NCBI RefSeq assembly: GCF_030159955.1
Contig: NZ_BSNK01000001.1
Span: 1,364,001-1,428,000, forward strand
Length of the DNA stretch: 64,000 bases
Origin: Algimonas ampicilliniresistens
GTDB taxonomy: Bacteria; Pseudomonadota; Alphaproteobacteria; Caulobacterales; Maricaulaceae
Reading direction: 5' to 3'
Shown: one piece after another, positions 1 through 9,842 of the stretch
How the letters are laid out: every line of letters begins with the position of its first letter
Position numbering within the stretch: the stretch's first letter is position 1
Translations under genes and position numbers: made by a program
Notes under the pieces: generated by a model
What the model saw: the letters and a program-made list of their open reading frames with translations, nothing else
Told to the model about the DNA's origin: nothing
The model's database searches: none

Positions 1-51
1 GCTGCGTTAAATCTCGCTAAGGCGAGCGGATAATTTTCGACGGAGACACCC

Positions 52-537
52 ATGGCGACTACCAAGGGCAATACAGACCTCACTCTCATCAAGGAACTTG
101 CGAAAGTTCTCGAAGGCAGTGAGCTCACAGAAATCGAAATGAAAAAGGGAGACCTGAAGATAAGGGTCTCTAAAAATGGCGGGCCGACCACACAGCATAT
201 TATGGCTGGCACCCCTATGGCCGCGCCAGCTGCAGCCCCTGCCGCCAGCGCGGCTCCCGCAGCCGCAGCCCCCATGCCTACGGCAGCGCCGAAACAAGAT
301 CATCCAGATGCGGTAACATCGCCTATGGTCGGCACTTGCTATCTACGCCCCTCACCAGATGCCGATCTGTTCGCAGAAATCGGGTCTAAGGTGAAAGAAG
401 GCGACACCATCATGCTGGTCGAAGCCATGAAAACGTTCAACTCAATCACAGCCCCGAAATCCGGCACTCTATCCGCCGTCTTCATTGAAGACGTCTCTCC
501 CGTCGAGTTCGGCGATTCGCTGTTCTTGATCGATTAG
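52..537 (+). CDS. accB: AccB, biotin carboxyl carrier protein of acetyl-CoA carboxylase
   Basis: This 161-residue protein carries the biotin that shuttles CO2 from biotin carboxylase to the carboxyltransferase, the first committed step of fatty-acid synthesis in the cytosol. An N-terminal helical segment (about residues 8-42) is followed by an Ala/Pro-rich hinge (about 52-80) and a biotinyl/lipoyl domain. The domain carries the biotinylation motif VEAMKT, with Lys127 as the acceptor. The ATG at 52 has a GGAG Shine-Dalgarno element 7-8 nt upstream. accC follows after 13 nt, so the two subunits are co-expressed. Its promoter lies before or at the window edge. The downstream birA (36.8-37.5 kb) is the likely biotin ligase. 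Confidence 0.97.
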   Translation: MATTKGNTDLTLIKELAKVLEGSELTEIEMKKGDLKIRVSKNGGPTTQHIMAGTPMAAPAAAPAASAAPAAAAPMPTAAPKQDHPDAVTSPMVGTCYLRPSPDADLFAEIGSKVKEGDTIMLVEAMKTFNSITAPKSGTLSAVFIEDVSPVEFGDSLFLID

Positions 538-550
538 GGCTGTTCCACCG

Positions 551-1900
551 ATGATCAGCAAGATCCTCATTGCCAATCGCGGCGAAATCGCCCTCCGCAT
601 CCACCGTGCCTGTAAGGAAATGGGCCTGTCATCCGTGGCGGTCCATTCCACAGCGGATAAAGACGCGATGCATGTACGCTTGGCAGACGAATCCGTCTGC
701 GTCGGCCCACCCTCCAGCACAGATAGTTACCTCAACATCCCAGCGATCATTGCAGCGTGCGAGATCACGGGCGCAGATGCTGTTCACCCCGGCTACGGAT
801 TTTTGTCAGAAAATGCGCGCTTCGCTGAAATCGTTGAAGCGCACGGCCTGACCTTTATTGGCCCGACGGCGGAGCATATCCGCATTATGGGCGACAAAAT
901 CACCGCCAAAGCGACTGTGGCTGCGGCTGGCATCCCGGTTGTACCCGGCAGTGACGGCGAAGTTCATGACTTCGCCGAAGCGAAGGAAATCGCGAAAGAA
1001 ATCGGTTTTCCTGTCCTGATCAAAGCCTCTGCAGGTGGCGGCGGTCGCGGGATGCGGCTGGCTGAAACCGAAGCCGATCTGGACGAAGCCCTACGCTCGG
1101 CCCAAACCGAGGCCGAAGCGGCCTTCGGGAACGGCGCGGTGTATCTGGAACGCTACCTCAAAGGTCCGCGCCATATCGAAATCCAAGTCCTCGCCGATAC
1201 ACATGGCAATGTCGTGCATTTGGGCGAACGAGATTGCTCGCTACAGCGCCGCAATCAAAAAGTTCTCGAAGAAGCCCCTTCTCCCGTTCTGACCCAGAAA
1301 GAGCGCACCGAAATCGGCAATATTACAGCGAAAGCCATCAAAGCGATCGGTTATCGCGGCGCTGGAACCGTTGAATATCTCTATGAGAATGGCGAATTCT
1401 TCTTCATCGAGATGAACACTCGACTGCAGGTCGAACACCCGGTCACGGAAGAAATCACTGGCATCGACCTCGTCCGCGAACAAATCCGTGTCGCGGATGG
1501 GCTAGCGCTTAATTACAAGCAAGCCGACATCAAGTTTAACGGCCATTCCATCGAGTGTCGTATCAATGCCGAACATCCCTTCACCTTCGCACCCTCACCC
1601 GGCAAAGTCGAAGATTTCCATGCGCCCGGTGGGATGAATACACGTATGGATTCAGGCCTCTACACCGGATATTCTGTGCCACCACACTATGACAGTCTGG
1701 TCGGCAAACTGATCGTTTGGGGCCATACGCGCGAGGGCGCAATTTTACGCCTACGCCGTGCATTGGGTGAGATGGTCATCTCCGGCATCACAACCAATAA
1801 GGCGCTGCATGAAGCCTTGATTGAGGATTCAGAGTTCCAATCAGGCGATTACAATATCCATTGGCTGGAAAAGTGGCTTAAGGAGCGCGCGAGCGAGTAA
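551..1900 (+). CDS. accC: AccC, biotin carboxylase subunit of acetyl-CoA carboxylase
   Basis: ATP-grasp enzyme that carboxylates the biotin on AccB using bicarbonate and ATP. At 449 residues it has the normal family length. The N-terminal Rossmann-like domain opens with [13 protein letters not shown]. The ATP-grasp core carries the glycine-rich loop GGGGRGMR (about residue 163-170), and [14 protein letters not shown] provides metal- and substrate-binding residues near 288-301. The stop codon TAA at 1898-1900 shares its last base with the ATG of trpG (TAATG), so the fatty-acid and tryptophan genes are translationally coupled here, which is not the usual arrangement. No promoter fits between the two. 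Confidence 0.98.
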   Translation: MISKILIANRGEIALRIHRACKEMGLSSVAVHSTADKDAMHVRLADESVCVGPPSSTDSYLNIPAIIAACEITGADAVHPGYGFLSENARFAEIVEAHGLTFIGPTAEHIRIMGDKITAKATVAAAGIPVVPGSDGEVHDFAEAKEIAKEIGFPVLIKASAGGGGRGMRLAETEADLDEALRSAQTEAEAAFGNGAVYLERYLKGPRHIEIQVLADTHGNVVHLGERDCSLQRRNQKVLEEAPSPVLTQKERTEIGNITAKAIKAIGYRGAGTVEYLYENGEFFFIEMNTRLQVEHPVTEEITGIDLVREQIRVADGLALNYKQADIKFNGHSIECRINAEHPFTFAPSPGKVEDFHAPGGMNTRMDSGLYTGYSVPPHYDSLVGKLIVWGHTREGAILRLRRALGEMVISGITTNKALHEALIEDSEFQSGDYNIHWLEKWLKERASE

Positions 1901-2475
1901 TGCTCCTCGTCATCGACAATTACGACAGCTTTACCTTCAACCTCGTCCACTACGCGCAAGAGCTGGGCGCGGAGACTAAGGTTGTGCGCAATGATGAGTT
2001 AAGCGTCGAGGACGCTCTCAACTCGGGCGCGAAGGCAATTCTGCTCTCTCCCGGCCCTCGCACGCCTGACGAGGCCGGCATTTGTCTCGACCTTATTCGC
2101 AAAGCCCCTGACCAACTCCCGATGCTGGGCATCTGCTTAGGTCAGCAAGCCATGGGACAAGCCTTTGGCGGGCACGTTATTCAGGCCAAAGAGATCATGC
2201 ACGGTAAGACGTCGCCGGTTCTACATGACGGCACGGGTCTGTTTGAAGGGCTAGATAGCCCGTTTGAAGCAACGCGCTATCATAGCCTCGCCGTCGAGCG
2301 CGACAGCCTGCCGGGCGAGCTGCTCGTCAATGGATGGACTGAAGATGGTGAGATTATGGGCTTTCGCCACGCGACTCGCCCTATCCATGGCCTGCAATTC
2401 CACCCCGAGAGCATCGCGTCAGAAAACGGTCACGCGCTAATCGCAAAATTCCTCGATATTGCTGAGCTGCGATGA
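1900..2475 (+). CDS. trpG: TrpG, anthranilate synthase glutamine amidotransferase component
   Basis: Class I glutamine amidotransferase of 191 residues that supplies ammonia for anthranilate synthesis. The catalytic triad is visible: nucleophile Cys79 in LGICLGQQAMG, with His168 and Glu170 in LQFHPESI. The protein starts [15 protein letters not shown], typical of TrpG/PabA. Its synthase partner TrpE is not upstream, where accC sits instead, so TrpE must be encoded elsewhere. The protein could also serve PabB in folate synthesis, as amphibolic TrpG/PabA subunits do. It overlaps accC by 1 nt and trpD by 4 nt (ATGA). Confidence 0.95.
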   Translation: MLLVIDNYDSFTFNLVHYAQELGAETKVVRNDELSVEDALNSGAKAILLSPGPRTPDEAGICLDLIRKAPDQLPMLGICLGQQAMGQAFGGHVIQAKEIMHGKTSPVLHDGTGLFEGLDSPFEATRYHSLAVERDSLPGELLVNGWTEDGEIMGFRHATRPIHGLQFHPESIASENGHALIAKFLDIAELR

Positions 2476-3485
2476 GTTTCGATGCAGACATTCTGCGGAC
2501 GCTGAGCCGGAACGAACGACCGAGCGCGGATCAATTACAGGCCGCTTTGAGCACAATACTGGCCGGAGAGGCTCAATCAGAACAGATTAGCGCGTTGCTG
2601 TTGGGTCTTGAAATGATTGGACTTACTGCACGTGAAGTGCGGATTGGAACCGAAGTCATGCGCGCCAACATGATCCCTGTTCACCTATCAAGTGACGTGA
2701 TCGACATTGTTGGAACAGGCGGAACGGGGCTTCACACGCTATCTATCTCGACAGCGACAGCGATTGTCTGCGCCGCCGCCGGAGCCAAAGTGGCCAAGCA
2801 CGGCAACCGCGCCGCGTCCTCTCTAACCGGAACGGCCGACACACTCTCTGAGCTTGGGGTCAATCTCGCCGTGTCTCCTGAGAGAACGGCGGAGATCATT
2901 GAGACGGTCGGTTTGGGCTTTCTCTTCGCACCGAACCACCACCCCGCCATGCGCCATGTCGGACCTGCGCGAAAAGCGCTCGGTATCCGGACGCTGTTCA
3001 ACATGCTGGGACCGATGAGCAATCCGGCAGGCGCGAAGAGGATGCTGTTGGGGGTTTGTGACGACCAATGGCGTCGCCCAATGGCTGAAGCGTTGAGAGA
3101 CATCGGCGTCGATCACGTTTGGCTCGTGCATGGCCATGACGGCATGGACGAGATTACCACGACAGGGCCGACCTCCGTTACCGAAGTCAAAGGGGCAGAT
3201 ATTCGTGAGTTCACCGTCTCACCGCAGAGCTACGGCTTTGAAATGGCTACACTGGATAGCTTACGCGGTGGCGAACCGACCCAAAACGCCGAGGCTCTGA
3301 CGGATTTGCTCAATGGTCAATTCAGCGATTATCGCGACATCGTCGTTCTAAACGCGGGCGCAGCGCTCATGATTGCTGGCATTGCGGCGGATATTCCTGC
3401 CGGGATCGATCTCGCCACTCAGGCGATCGACAGCTTCAAAGCGCGTGACACGCTAGCGGCCCTCGTCACTTCCACCAACGCATGA
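2472..3485 (+). CDS. trpD: TrpD, anthranilate phosphoribosyltransferase
   Basis: Transfers phosphoribose from PRPP to anthranilate, the second step of tryptophan synthesis. At 337 residues it has full family length. The helical N-terminal domain is followed by the PRPP-binding glycine loop DIVGTGGTGLHT (about residues 78-89), then KHGNRAASS and the anthranilate-site segment ARKALGIRTLFNMLGPMSNP. The ATG at 2472 overlaps the trpG stop in an ATGA arrangement and the trpD stop overlaps the trpC start in the same way, indicating translational coupling. No attenuator or leader peptide is seen in front of it. Confidence 0.97.
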   Translation: MSFDADILRTLSRNERPSADQLQAALSTILAGEAQSEQISALLLGLEMIGLTAREVRIGTEVMRANMIPVHLSSDVIDIVGTGGTGLHTLSISTATAIVCAAAGAKVAKHGNRAASSLTGTADTLSELGVNLAVSPERTAEIIETVGLGFLFAPNHHPAMRHVGPARKALGIRTLFNMLGPMSNPAGAKRMLLGVCDDQWRRPMAEALRDIGVDHVWLVHGHDGMDEITTTGPTSVTEVKGADIREFTVSPQSYGFEMATLDSLRGGEPTQNAEALTDLLNGQFSDYRDIVVLNAGAALMIAGIAADIPAGIDLATQAIDSFKARDTLAALVTSTNA

Positions 3486-4261
3486 TGGATGTGCCCGACA
3501 TTCTGGCCAAGATCGCCGCCTATAAGGTTGACGAAGTCGCCGAGATTGATCGCAATTGGGTTGAGGCAACGCTGAAGACTGTGTCCACACCCCTCGGCTT
3601 TCAAAACCGTCTAACCAACAGCCCCTCGCCCGCGCTGATCTGTGAAGTCAAAAAAGCCTCACCCAGCAAAGGCATCATCAGAGAAGACTTCGATCCTGCC
3701 AACATAGCACGCGCTTACCAATCCGGTGGGGCGGCCTGTCTGTCTGTTTTAACAGATGGTCCGGGATTTCAAGGTAGCAAAGTCATTTTCGCCGAGGTTC
3801 GAAACGCGACTGACTTACCCCTGCTTCGCAAGGATTTCATGATCGACCCCCTTCAGGTGCGCGAAGCGCGGGCTATGGGGGCGGACGCGATTTTAGTCAT
3901 CCTCGCCATGACGGACGACACAGTCTCCAAACGCCTGATTGACGAAGCCGAACAGCTCGGCATGGATGTGCTGGTCGAAACGCATGATGAAAGCGAACTC
4001 CAGCGGGCGATTGATCTCGGCGCGACAATGATCGGGGTCAACAATCGCGATCTGCGCACATTCGACACAACGCTTGCAACGTTTGAACGGCTCGCGCCGT
4101 TTGTGCCGTCCGGCGCCTTGCTCGTCGCTGAGAGTGGCATTTTCACACGCGACGATATTGATCGGCTCGCGGCTGCAGGCGCGCAGGCTCACCTCATTGG
4201 GGAGAGCTTGATGCGTCAGACTGACGTTGAAGCCGCCACGCGTGCCCTGAGAGGCCGATAA
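3482..4261 (+). CDS. trpC: TrpC, indole-3-glycerol phosphate synthase
   Basis: A 259-residue (βα)8-barrel enzyme that closes the indole ring from CdRP. Recognisable elements are LICEVKKASPSKGIIREDFD (catalytic lysine region, about residues 50-69), LLRKDFMIDPLQV, ILVILAMTDD, IGVNNRDLRTF and VAESGI near the C-terminus. The start may be the ATG at 3482 or the second Met at 3485; the first gives the ATGA overlap with trpD. It is a stand-alone TrpC without a fused TrpF domain. lexA follows after 72 nt with its own promoter. The moaC-moeA genes that I recall between trpC and lexA in other alphaproteobacteria are absent here. Confidence 0.96.
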   Translation: MMDVPDILAKIAAYKVDEVAEIDRNWVEATLKTVSTPLGFQNRLTNSPSPALICEVKKASPSKGIIREDFDPANIARAYQSGGAACLSVLTDGPGFQGSKVIFAEVRNATDLPLLRKDFMIDPLQVREARAMGADAILVILAMTDDTVSKRLIDEAEQLGMDVLVETHDESELQRAIDLGATMIGVNNRDLRTFDTTLATFERLAPFVPSGALLVAESGIFTRDDIDRLAAAGAQAHLIGESLMRQTDVEAATRALRGR

Positions 4262-4269
4262 ACCTTTCC

Positions 4270-4296
4270 TTGACAGAATCGGAACATTTGTGGAAC
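4270..4296 (+). promoter_or_regulatory. lexA promoter with alphaproteobacterial LexA (SOS) box
   Basis: A consensus -35 hexamer TTGACA lies at 4270-4275. The direct repeat GAAC (4282-4285), seven bases, GAAC (4293-4296) follows, which is exactly the GAAC-N7-GAAC operator known for alphaproteobacterial LexA. The box fills the space where RNA polymerase would contact the spacer and the weak -10 (GAACAG at 4293-4298 for a 17-nt spacer), so LexA binding should block its own transcription. A less perfect GAAT follows at 4303-4306, ten bases on. Confidence 0.9.
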
Positions 4297-4333
4297 AGAT
4301 CGGAATGTTGCTAGTTTGTTCAAGGATATTGTC

Positions 4334-4975
4334 ATGCTGACCAAGAAGCAAAGAGACTTGCTCCTGTTGATCGACACCCGCATCCACGCGGTTGGTGTTC
4401 CCCCCTCCTATGATGAAATGAAGGATGAGCTGGGCTTGGCGTCAAAGTCCGGCATCCACCGCCTGATCACGGCTTTGGAGGAACGCGGTTTTGTCAGGCG
4501 TCTACCGAACAAAGCCCGCGCGCTCGAAGTTATCAAAATGCCGGAAGGCTTACAGAGAGACGAACCGTTAGCGCCCATCCCTGCCAATGACAGTTTCGAG
4601 ATTCCCTTTGTTGGCAAGATCGCGGCCGGTCTGCCCATTTCAGCGATTGAGGATTCTTACAACCTCATGGCTGTTCCCCCCAGCATGCTTGGGAATGGCG
4701 ATCATTACGCGCTCGAAATCGAAGGCGAGTCGATGACGGGTGCCGGTATTATGGATGGTGACGTTGTTGTCGTTCGTAAGACCAATACCGCTCGCAATAA
4801 TGAAATTGTCGTCGCCCTTGTTGATCAAGAAGAAGCGACGCTCAAACGGATTTATACACGCGACGGCATGGTCGAGCTTATTGCCGACAATCCGGATTTC
4901 CCGACCCGGAGTTTCGGCCCAGATCGTGTCGAGGTTCAAGGAGTACTCGTCGGGCTCGTCCGCAACTACCAATAA
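4334..4975 (+). CDS. lexA: LexA, SOS regulon repressor and self-cleaving protease
   Basis: A 213-residue repressor. The winged helix-turn-helix DNA-binding domain spans about residues 1-68 ([17 protein letters not shown] recognition region), followed by a linker and an S24 peptidase domain. The self-cleavage bond is Ala98-Gly99 in KIAAGLPI. The catalytic pair is Ser133 ([11 protein letters not shown]) and Lys171 (EEATLKRIY). The ATG at 4334 is chosen over one 18 nt upstream because [13 protein letters not shown] is the normal family N-terminus. It is autoregulated through the box at 4282-4296 and very likely also controls the operon at 28.8 kb. It converges on comEC with one base between the stop codons. 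Confidence 0.97.
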   Translation: MLTKKQRDLLLLIDTRIHAVGVPPSYDEMKDELGLASKSGIHRLITALEERGFVRRLPNKARALEVIKMPEGLQRDEPLAPIPANDSFEIPFVGKIAAGLPISAIEDSYNLMAVPPSMLGNGDHYALEIEGESMTGAGIMDGDVVVVRKTNTARNNEIVVALVDQEEATLKRIYTRDGMVELIADNPDFPTRSFGPDRVEVQGVLVGLVRNYQ

Positions 4976-4976
4976 C

Positions 4977-7058
4977 TCACGCACCGCGGCCCCAAGGCCG
5001 TGTTCGCCGTGTGTCTGAGCTTATGGGTGTCAGCCGAATAGGCTCACCCAGACGCAAATGCAGGCCTCCGCTCTGACGGAGGCTTTCGCTATCAATCAAC
5101 AGAGCTTCACAAGCCCGCTTGGCTACAGGCCCAGCCCGCCGAGATGGCAAGATCACCAGATCACTATCCGTGCATGCTTCTGGCACTTCGGAGGGTTCTT
5201 CGATGACCGAGATTGTCGAACCCATCACCGTAAACCGGCAGGCCAGAACATCACACTGCGCCAGCACGTCGCGATAATCCGTCCATTCAACCCCTGAGAC
5301 GCCACTCGCGCGGGCAAATTGGTCGCGGCCATATCGATCCGCGCGGAGTGATGTGGTGACACCGCCACTTGCTGTTAGAAGGCTGACACGGCCATCCTCA
5401 TTGATGCGCAGATCGTAGGTCGGGGCCAACGCCCAGAATGCGAAGACGATGAGCATGGTCAGAATTCCGACGGCTGCGCTGCGAAGCGTGCCAAAACAGG
5501 CGCATGCAAAGCCAAAACCGTAAAGCGCGATCACCCAGGGCTGGCTGGCTTTCACCGTTCCGACCGCCCCCGGTAACCCGCTCACCCAATCCGCGACCAG
5601 CAGCATAAAACTGATCGCTTTGCTCATGGCGAGCAGAGGCAAGGCCTCCGCGCCGAATGGCATGACGATCAGCGATAAGATGCCCAGCGCCATGACGACC
5701 GGAAACACGGTCATGGCAGCCATATTGGCCAGCAGCCCATATTGCGCGATCCGACCGAAATGGAGCAGGGCAAATCCACCCGTCGCAAAGCCCGCAATCA
5801 AGCTGGTGCCAAACAGGGACCCGTAAAAGCTCGTAATCCTATCTCGCAAACCCTGGTTTCGTCGGCGCGGACGATAATCCTGCCACGCGCGGAAGATAAC
5901 CACCATGGCGGCCACAGCAGAAAAGGACATTTGAAACCCAACGCTAAGCAGGGCCTCAGGACGAATGATGAGCGTCAGGAGAGCCGCCACAGCGACAGAC
6001 CGTAGGCTCAGGACACGACGGTCAAGAATGACGGCGAGAAAGGCTATCGTGACCATGATGTAAGCGCGCTGGGTTGCGACCGACGCGCCTGACAGTAGCA
6101 GATAGACCGTCGCTGCGAGAATGCCGATCATAGCCGCGATTTTGCGCACGTCTCGCCCGCGAGACAGGCGTTGAATGGCCGCGAGCAGCATGGATGCGAC
6201 GACATAAACGCCAAAGGCGACCATCCCCATATGTAGCCCTGAAATCGCCAGTATATGAGCTAAACCAGACGCTCTGAGATTGTCAGTTTGTTCTTCGGGA
6301 ATGTTGTCGCGGATACCCGTCAGCAGCGCCGCTTGCAGACCCGCCGTCGCCTCCGGTGATGCTTTGAGTACCCGATCCGCAATCCGGTGACGCGTCAAAG
6401 CGACGTTCGCTTTGACCTTATCAAGACGAGATAAGTCAGGCTCGAACGTTTGAGCGTCTGAAATGGCAAAGCCCGTGCCAGCGAGCCCATCAAAAAAGGC
6501 GCGCCGTCCAGGATCATATCCATGCGGGACGGCAGGCCCCGGCATCGGCCCGATGACGGCATCGACACGGATACCCTCACCCACCTGTAAGTCGGAGAAG
6601 TTTCGACCCACCCGGATTCTGACTTTGGACGGCACGCCTGTCTCAGGAACGGGGTCAACACTGGCGACCTCTATGGAAAGGCGCCGCATTCGTCCGCCGG
6701 TCTCGACGCGCGATACCCATCCATTGACCGTCATCCTTTGTTCGAACGCGACCGGGTTAGGCGACATTAACTGCGTGTGAGCCGCCGACCAAGCGAACCC
6801 GAAGAGTAGGACCGCAAACATCGCAACAGTTCCCGCCCAAGGGTAGCTTAGTCTCGATGCAAAGATCGTAACGATGCCGACCGACAAAAGGGACACAATG
6901 ATGTTGGGTTCAGTTGGCCAAGCAAAATATGTCGCGATACCTATGCCAAACGCGATGATGGCTGTCTCGAATGAGAGAGCCGCACCGAGGCGCTCAGCCC
7001 AGCGAGATCTATCCTTCGCTGCGGACACTCCGGCAAAATGGCTTCCAAAATCGACCAT
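4977..7058 (-). CDS. comEC: ComEC/Rec2-family DNA-uptake channel protein
   Basis: Polytopic inner-membrane protein of about 693 residues in the family that passes transforming DNA into the cytosol. The N-terminus has several membrane spans. An OB-fold-like (DUF4131) section with VNGWVSRVETGGRMRRL follows, then the competence domain with the signature GLAHILAISGLHMGM and many hydrophobic helices. The C-terminus lacks the HxHxDH metallo-β-lactamase motif, as in many alphaproteobacterial members. The start is uncertain: ATG at 7058, or a TTG at 7094 that would leave only 23 nt to the divergent gltX. Conserved neighbour of lexA and gltX in alphaproteobacteria. Natural competence cannot be inferred from this gene alone. 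Confidence 0.88.
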   Translation of the reverse strand: MVDFGSHFAGVSAAKDRSRWAERLGAALSFETAIIAFGIGIATYFAWPTEPNIIVSLLSVGIVTIFASRLSYPWAGTVAMFAVLLFGFAWSAAHTQLMSPNPVAFEQRMTVNGWVSRVETGGRMRRLSIEVASVDPVPETGVPSKVRIRVGRNFSDLQVGEGIRVDAVIGPMPGPAVPHGYDPGRRAFFDGLAGTGFAISDAQTFEPDLSRLDKVKANVALTRHRIADRVLKASPEATAGLQAALLTGIRDNIPEEQTDNLRASGLAHILAISGLHMGMVAFGVYVVASMLLAAIQRLSRGRDVRKIAAMIGILAATVYLLLSGASVATQRAYIMVTIAFLAVILDRRVLSLRSVAVAALLTLIIRPEALLSVGFQMSFSAVAAMVVIFRAWQDYRPRRRNQGLRDRITSFYGSLFGTSLIAGFATGGFALLHFGRIAQYGLLANMAAMTVFPVVMALGILSLIVMPFGAEALPLLAMSKAISFMLLVADWVSGLPGAVGTVKASQPWVIALYGFGFACACFGTLRSAAVGILTMLIVFAFWALAPTYDLRINEDGRVSLLTASGGVTTSLRADRYGRDQFARASGVSGVEWTDYRDVLAQCDVLACRFTVMGSTISVIEEPSEVPEACTDSDLVILPSRRAGPVAKRACEALLIDSESLRQSGGLHLRLGEPIRLTPISSDTRRTRPWGRGA
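4985..5002 (+). terminator. Possible hairpin at the end of the lexA transcript
   Basis: Seven base pairs (one G-U) form between CGCGGCC at 4985-4991 and GGCCGTG at 4996-5002 around a four-base loop, nine bases after the lexA stop. No T-run follows, so it is at best a weak or protein-assisted stop. The hairpin lies inside the 3' end of comEC on the opposite strand. Confidence 0.3.
5064..5086 (+). terminator. Possible terminator of the lexA transcript inside the comEC 3' end
   Basis: A perfect seven-base-pair stem forms between GCCTCCG at 5064-5070 and CGGAGGC at 5077-5083, with a six-base loop and a short TTT on the + strand. It lies about 90 nt past lexA and within the comEC coding sequence. 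The short T-run makes it a moderate candidate only. Confidence 0.4.
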
Positions 7059-7117
7059 GATCTTGCATAGAGCGCGCTCTGGCGAATGACACAAGCGCCT
7101 TGCTAGAGAACCTCTAA

Positions 7118-8524
7118 ATGACCCGTCCTATCCGCACGCGTTTTGCCCCATCCCCAACTGGCTTTCTCCACATTGGAGGAGCGCGGACGGCTTTGTTCAA
7201 TCGTTATTTCGCCGATCATATGGGCGGCGAAATGCTGCTCCGGATCGAGGATACGGACAAGGCGCGTTCCACAGACGCCGCGACACAAGCAATCATTGAC
7301 GGACTCGACTGGCTGGGCGTTCACCATGAAGGCGAAATTGTCTTTCAGAGCCAAAACCAAGCGGCGCATACTGACGCCGCGAAAAGACTTCTCGATAATG
7401 GCGCAGCCTTCAAATGTTATCTCAGCGGCGATGAGCTTGAGGCTCAGCGCGCGAAGGCCAGAGAGGCTGGCACAGCCTTCCGCTCTCCCTATCGCGATGG
7501 TCAAGATGGTGCAGGTGAGTTCGTCGTACGCTTTCGTGTCCCCGATGGCTCCACCTCTATAAAGGACGCCGTTCAGGGTGATATCGTCTGGGACAACACA
7601 AATTTTGACGACCTAGTTTTGCTGCGGGCGGACGGAACGCCAACCTATATGCTGGCTGTCGTGGTTGATGATCACGATATGGGCATCACTCATGTCATCC
7701 GGGGCGACGACCACCTGATCAATGCAGGCCGTCAGCAGCAACTCTATGATGCGTTAGGCTGGGACGTCCCCGTGTGGGCGCATGTCCCGCTAATTCACGG
7801 CCCGGACGGGAAGAAACTCTCCAAACGCCACGGCTCACTCGGAGCCGAAGCTTACCGCGATATGGGGTATCTCGCGTCGGGCCTTCGCAATTATCTCGTG
7901 AAGCTAGGTTGGGCGCATGGTGATCAGGAAATCTTTCTCAACGACGAAGATATTGCCCAAGCCTTCACCTTAGAGGGTATTAATGCGGCGCCATCTCGGC
8001 TCGATTTCGACAAGATGGATCACATTAATGCTCAGCATATCGCAGAGCTGTCCGCAGACGCCCTGCTCACTGCCGCCGAACCCTTTCTCCAAGCTGAAGC
8101 GGGCAATGATTTGTCTGATCAAGTTCGGGAGCGGGTTGCGCATGCCCTGCCAACGCTGCGGCCTCGCTCAAAAACCCTTGTCGAACTCGCTCATAATGCG
8201 GCCTATCTATTTGACGTTCGCCCGCTTGAAATCACAGGAAAAACAGCGAAATCGTTACGCCGAGACGGCACGGCAGCTCTCGTCGCCGCTTTGACATTTC
8301 AGCTAGAATCCTTAGAAGACGCCTCGTGGACGGCAGACAGGTTGCAAACGGTTCTTGCGGACTTCGTCGCTGATCAAGAGATAGGCTTTGGTAAGATTGG
8401 CGCGCCCGTAAGGGCCGCTCTCACCGCTGGAGCCCCCTCGCCCGATTTGCACGAAGTTCTGGCCTTTTTGGGCCGGACGGAAACACTCGGTCGTATCAAA
8501 GATGCAACGCCCCTTATGGGCTGA
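7118..8524 (+). CDS. gltX: GltX, glutamyl-tRNA synthetase
   Basis: Class I aminoacyl-tRNA synthetase of 468 residues that charges tRNA-Glu. The HIGH-type motif is in [18 protein letters not shown] (HIGG) near the N-terminus and the KMSKS-type motif is KLSKRHG at about residue 235. No glutaminyl-tRNA synthetase is visible in this window, so it may be non-discriminating and work with an amidotransferase; this is inference. The start ATG at 7118 is divergent from comEC, and the two genes must share a very short promoter region. gltA follows 13 nt after the stop. Confidence 0.96.
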   Translation: MTRPIRTRFAPSPTGFLHIGGARTALFNRYFADHMGGEMLLRIEDTDKARSTDAATQAIIDGLDWLGVHHEGEIVFQSQNQAAHTDAAKRLLDNGAAFKCYLSGDELEAQRAKAREAGTAFRSPYRDGQDGAGEFVVRFRVPDGSTSIKDAVQGDIVWDNTNFDDLVLLRADGTPTYMLAVVVDDHDMGITHVIRGDDHLINAGRQQQLYDALGWDVPVWAHVPLIHGPDGKKLSKRHGSLGAEAYRDMGYLASGLRNYLVKLGWAHGDQEIFLNDEDIAQAFTLEGINAAPSRLDFDKMDHINAQHIAELSADALLTAAEPFLQAEAGNDLSDQVRERVAHALPTLRPRSKTLVELAHNAAYLFDVRPLEITGKTAKSLRRDGTAALVAALTFQLESLEDASWTADRLQTVLADFVADQEIGFGKIGAPVRAALTAGAPSPDLHEVLAFLGRTETLGRIKDATPLMG

Positions 8525-8537
8525 ATTGAAGAGAATT

Positions 8538-9842
8538 ATGGAAAACAAAGTCAAGCAGACAGGCAACTCAACAATTTCCATCGAAGGTGGCAAGGGTGTG
8601 GAATTCCCCGTCCTGTCAGGCACGATGGGTCAACCGGCGATCGATATTCGTACTCTGTCCAAGAACACTGGGCATTTCACATTCGACCCTGGTTACACCT
8701 CGACCTGCTCGACCGAATCCCAGATCACGTTTATTGACGGCGGCAAGGGCCAGCTTCTCTATCGCGGCTACCCGATTGAACAACTCGCTGAGCAATCGAC
8801 CTTCCTTGAAGTGGCTTACCTGCTGATCAACGGCAACCTGCCCAGCGAAGGCGAGTTCAAGACCTTCAACAACACAATCACCAATCACACAATGTTGCAC
8901 GACAAGGTGGAAAGCTTCTTTCATGGCTTCCGCCGTGATTCCCATCCTATGGCGATGCTGACAGGCACAGTTGGCGGTTTGTCCGGCTTTTATCACGATG
9001 ATCAGCACACAACCGAAGATGAGGCTCGCAACATTGCGATCCACCGCCTCATTGCCAAGATTCCGACACTCGCGGCGCGTTGCTACAAATACCGTATCGG
9101 ACAGCCGCATATGTATCCGGATAATTCGCTGTCCTATGCAGGCAATTTCCTGCGGATGTGTTTCGCTGTCCCGGCCGAACCCTATGTGCTCAATCCGGTC
9201 ATTGAAAAGGCCATGGACAAGATCTTCATTTTGCATGCCGATCACGAACAGAATGCGTCGACATCGACCGTCCGACTGGCTGGCTCATCGGGGGCTAACC
9301 CCTATGCGTGTATCGCGGCTGGTATTGCCTGCCTATGGGGACCGAGCCATGGCGGTGCCAATGAGGCGGCCCTCAATATGCTACGTGAAATTGGCACGGT
9401 TGATCGCATCCCCGAATATATCGCCCGCGCCAAAGATAAGTCAGATCCGTTCCGTCTGATGGGCTTTGGCCACCGCGTTTACAAAGCGACGGACCCACGC
9501 GCGACCGTGATGCGTAAGACGACACACGAAGTGCTCGGCGAACTGGGTATCAATAATCCTGTTCTTGAAGTCGCAATGGAACTCGAAAAGATTGCCACGA
9601 ACGAAGACTATTTCGTTAAGCGCGGTCTTTACCCGAATGTCGACTTCTATTCGGGTATCGTGCTGTCGGCTCTGGGCTTCCCGACTGACATGTTCACGGT
9701 TCTCTTTGCTCTTGCCCGCACAACGGGTTGGATCAGCCAATGGAACGAGATGTTGGAAGACCCAAGCCAACGCATTGGTCGTCCCCGTCAGCTCTATACC
9801 GGCGCAACTGAACGGGACTATGTTCCGATGGCAAACCGCTAA
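8538..9842 (+). CDS. gltA: GltA, citrate synthase
   Basis: Condenses oxaloacetate with acetyl-CoA at the entry of the TCA cycle. At 434 residues it has the length of the type II (hexameric, NADH-sensitive) family. Active-site residues are in [21 protein letters not shown] (oxaloacetate and CoA histidines) and NVDFYSGI (catalytic Asp). The ATG at 8538 (MENKVKQTG) is preferred over an in-frame ATG 36 nt upstream that lies inside gltX, because GAAGAG gives it a Shine-Dalgarno site. The TAA stop interlocks with the TAG stop of convergent lpxB. Confidence 0.96.
   Translation: MENKVKQTGNSTISIEGGKGVEFPVLSGTMGQPAIDIRTLSKNTGHFTFDPGYTSTCSTESQITFIDGGKGQLLYRGYPIEQLAEQSTFLEVAYLLINGNLPSEGEFKTFNNTITNHTMLHDKVESFFHGFRRDSHPMAMLTGTVGGLSGFYHDDQHTTEDEARNIAIHRLIAKIPTLAARCYKYRIGQPHMYPDNSLSYAGNFLRMCFAVPAEPYVLNPVIEKAMDKIFILHADHEQNASTSTVRLAGSSGANPYACIAAGIACLWGPSHGGANEAALNMLREIGTVDRIPEYIARAKDKSDPFRLMGFGHRVYKATDPRATVMRKTTHEVLGELGINNPVLEVAMELEKIATNEDYFVKRGLYPNVDFYSGIVLSALGFPTDMFTVLFALARTTGWISQWNEMLEDPSQRIGRPRQLYTGATERDYVPMANR

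Noticed and set aside
1-40. Small CTCGC/GCGAG hairpin before accB
   Set aside because: Only five base pairs and at the window edge; no T-run, and the upstream gene is not visible.
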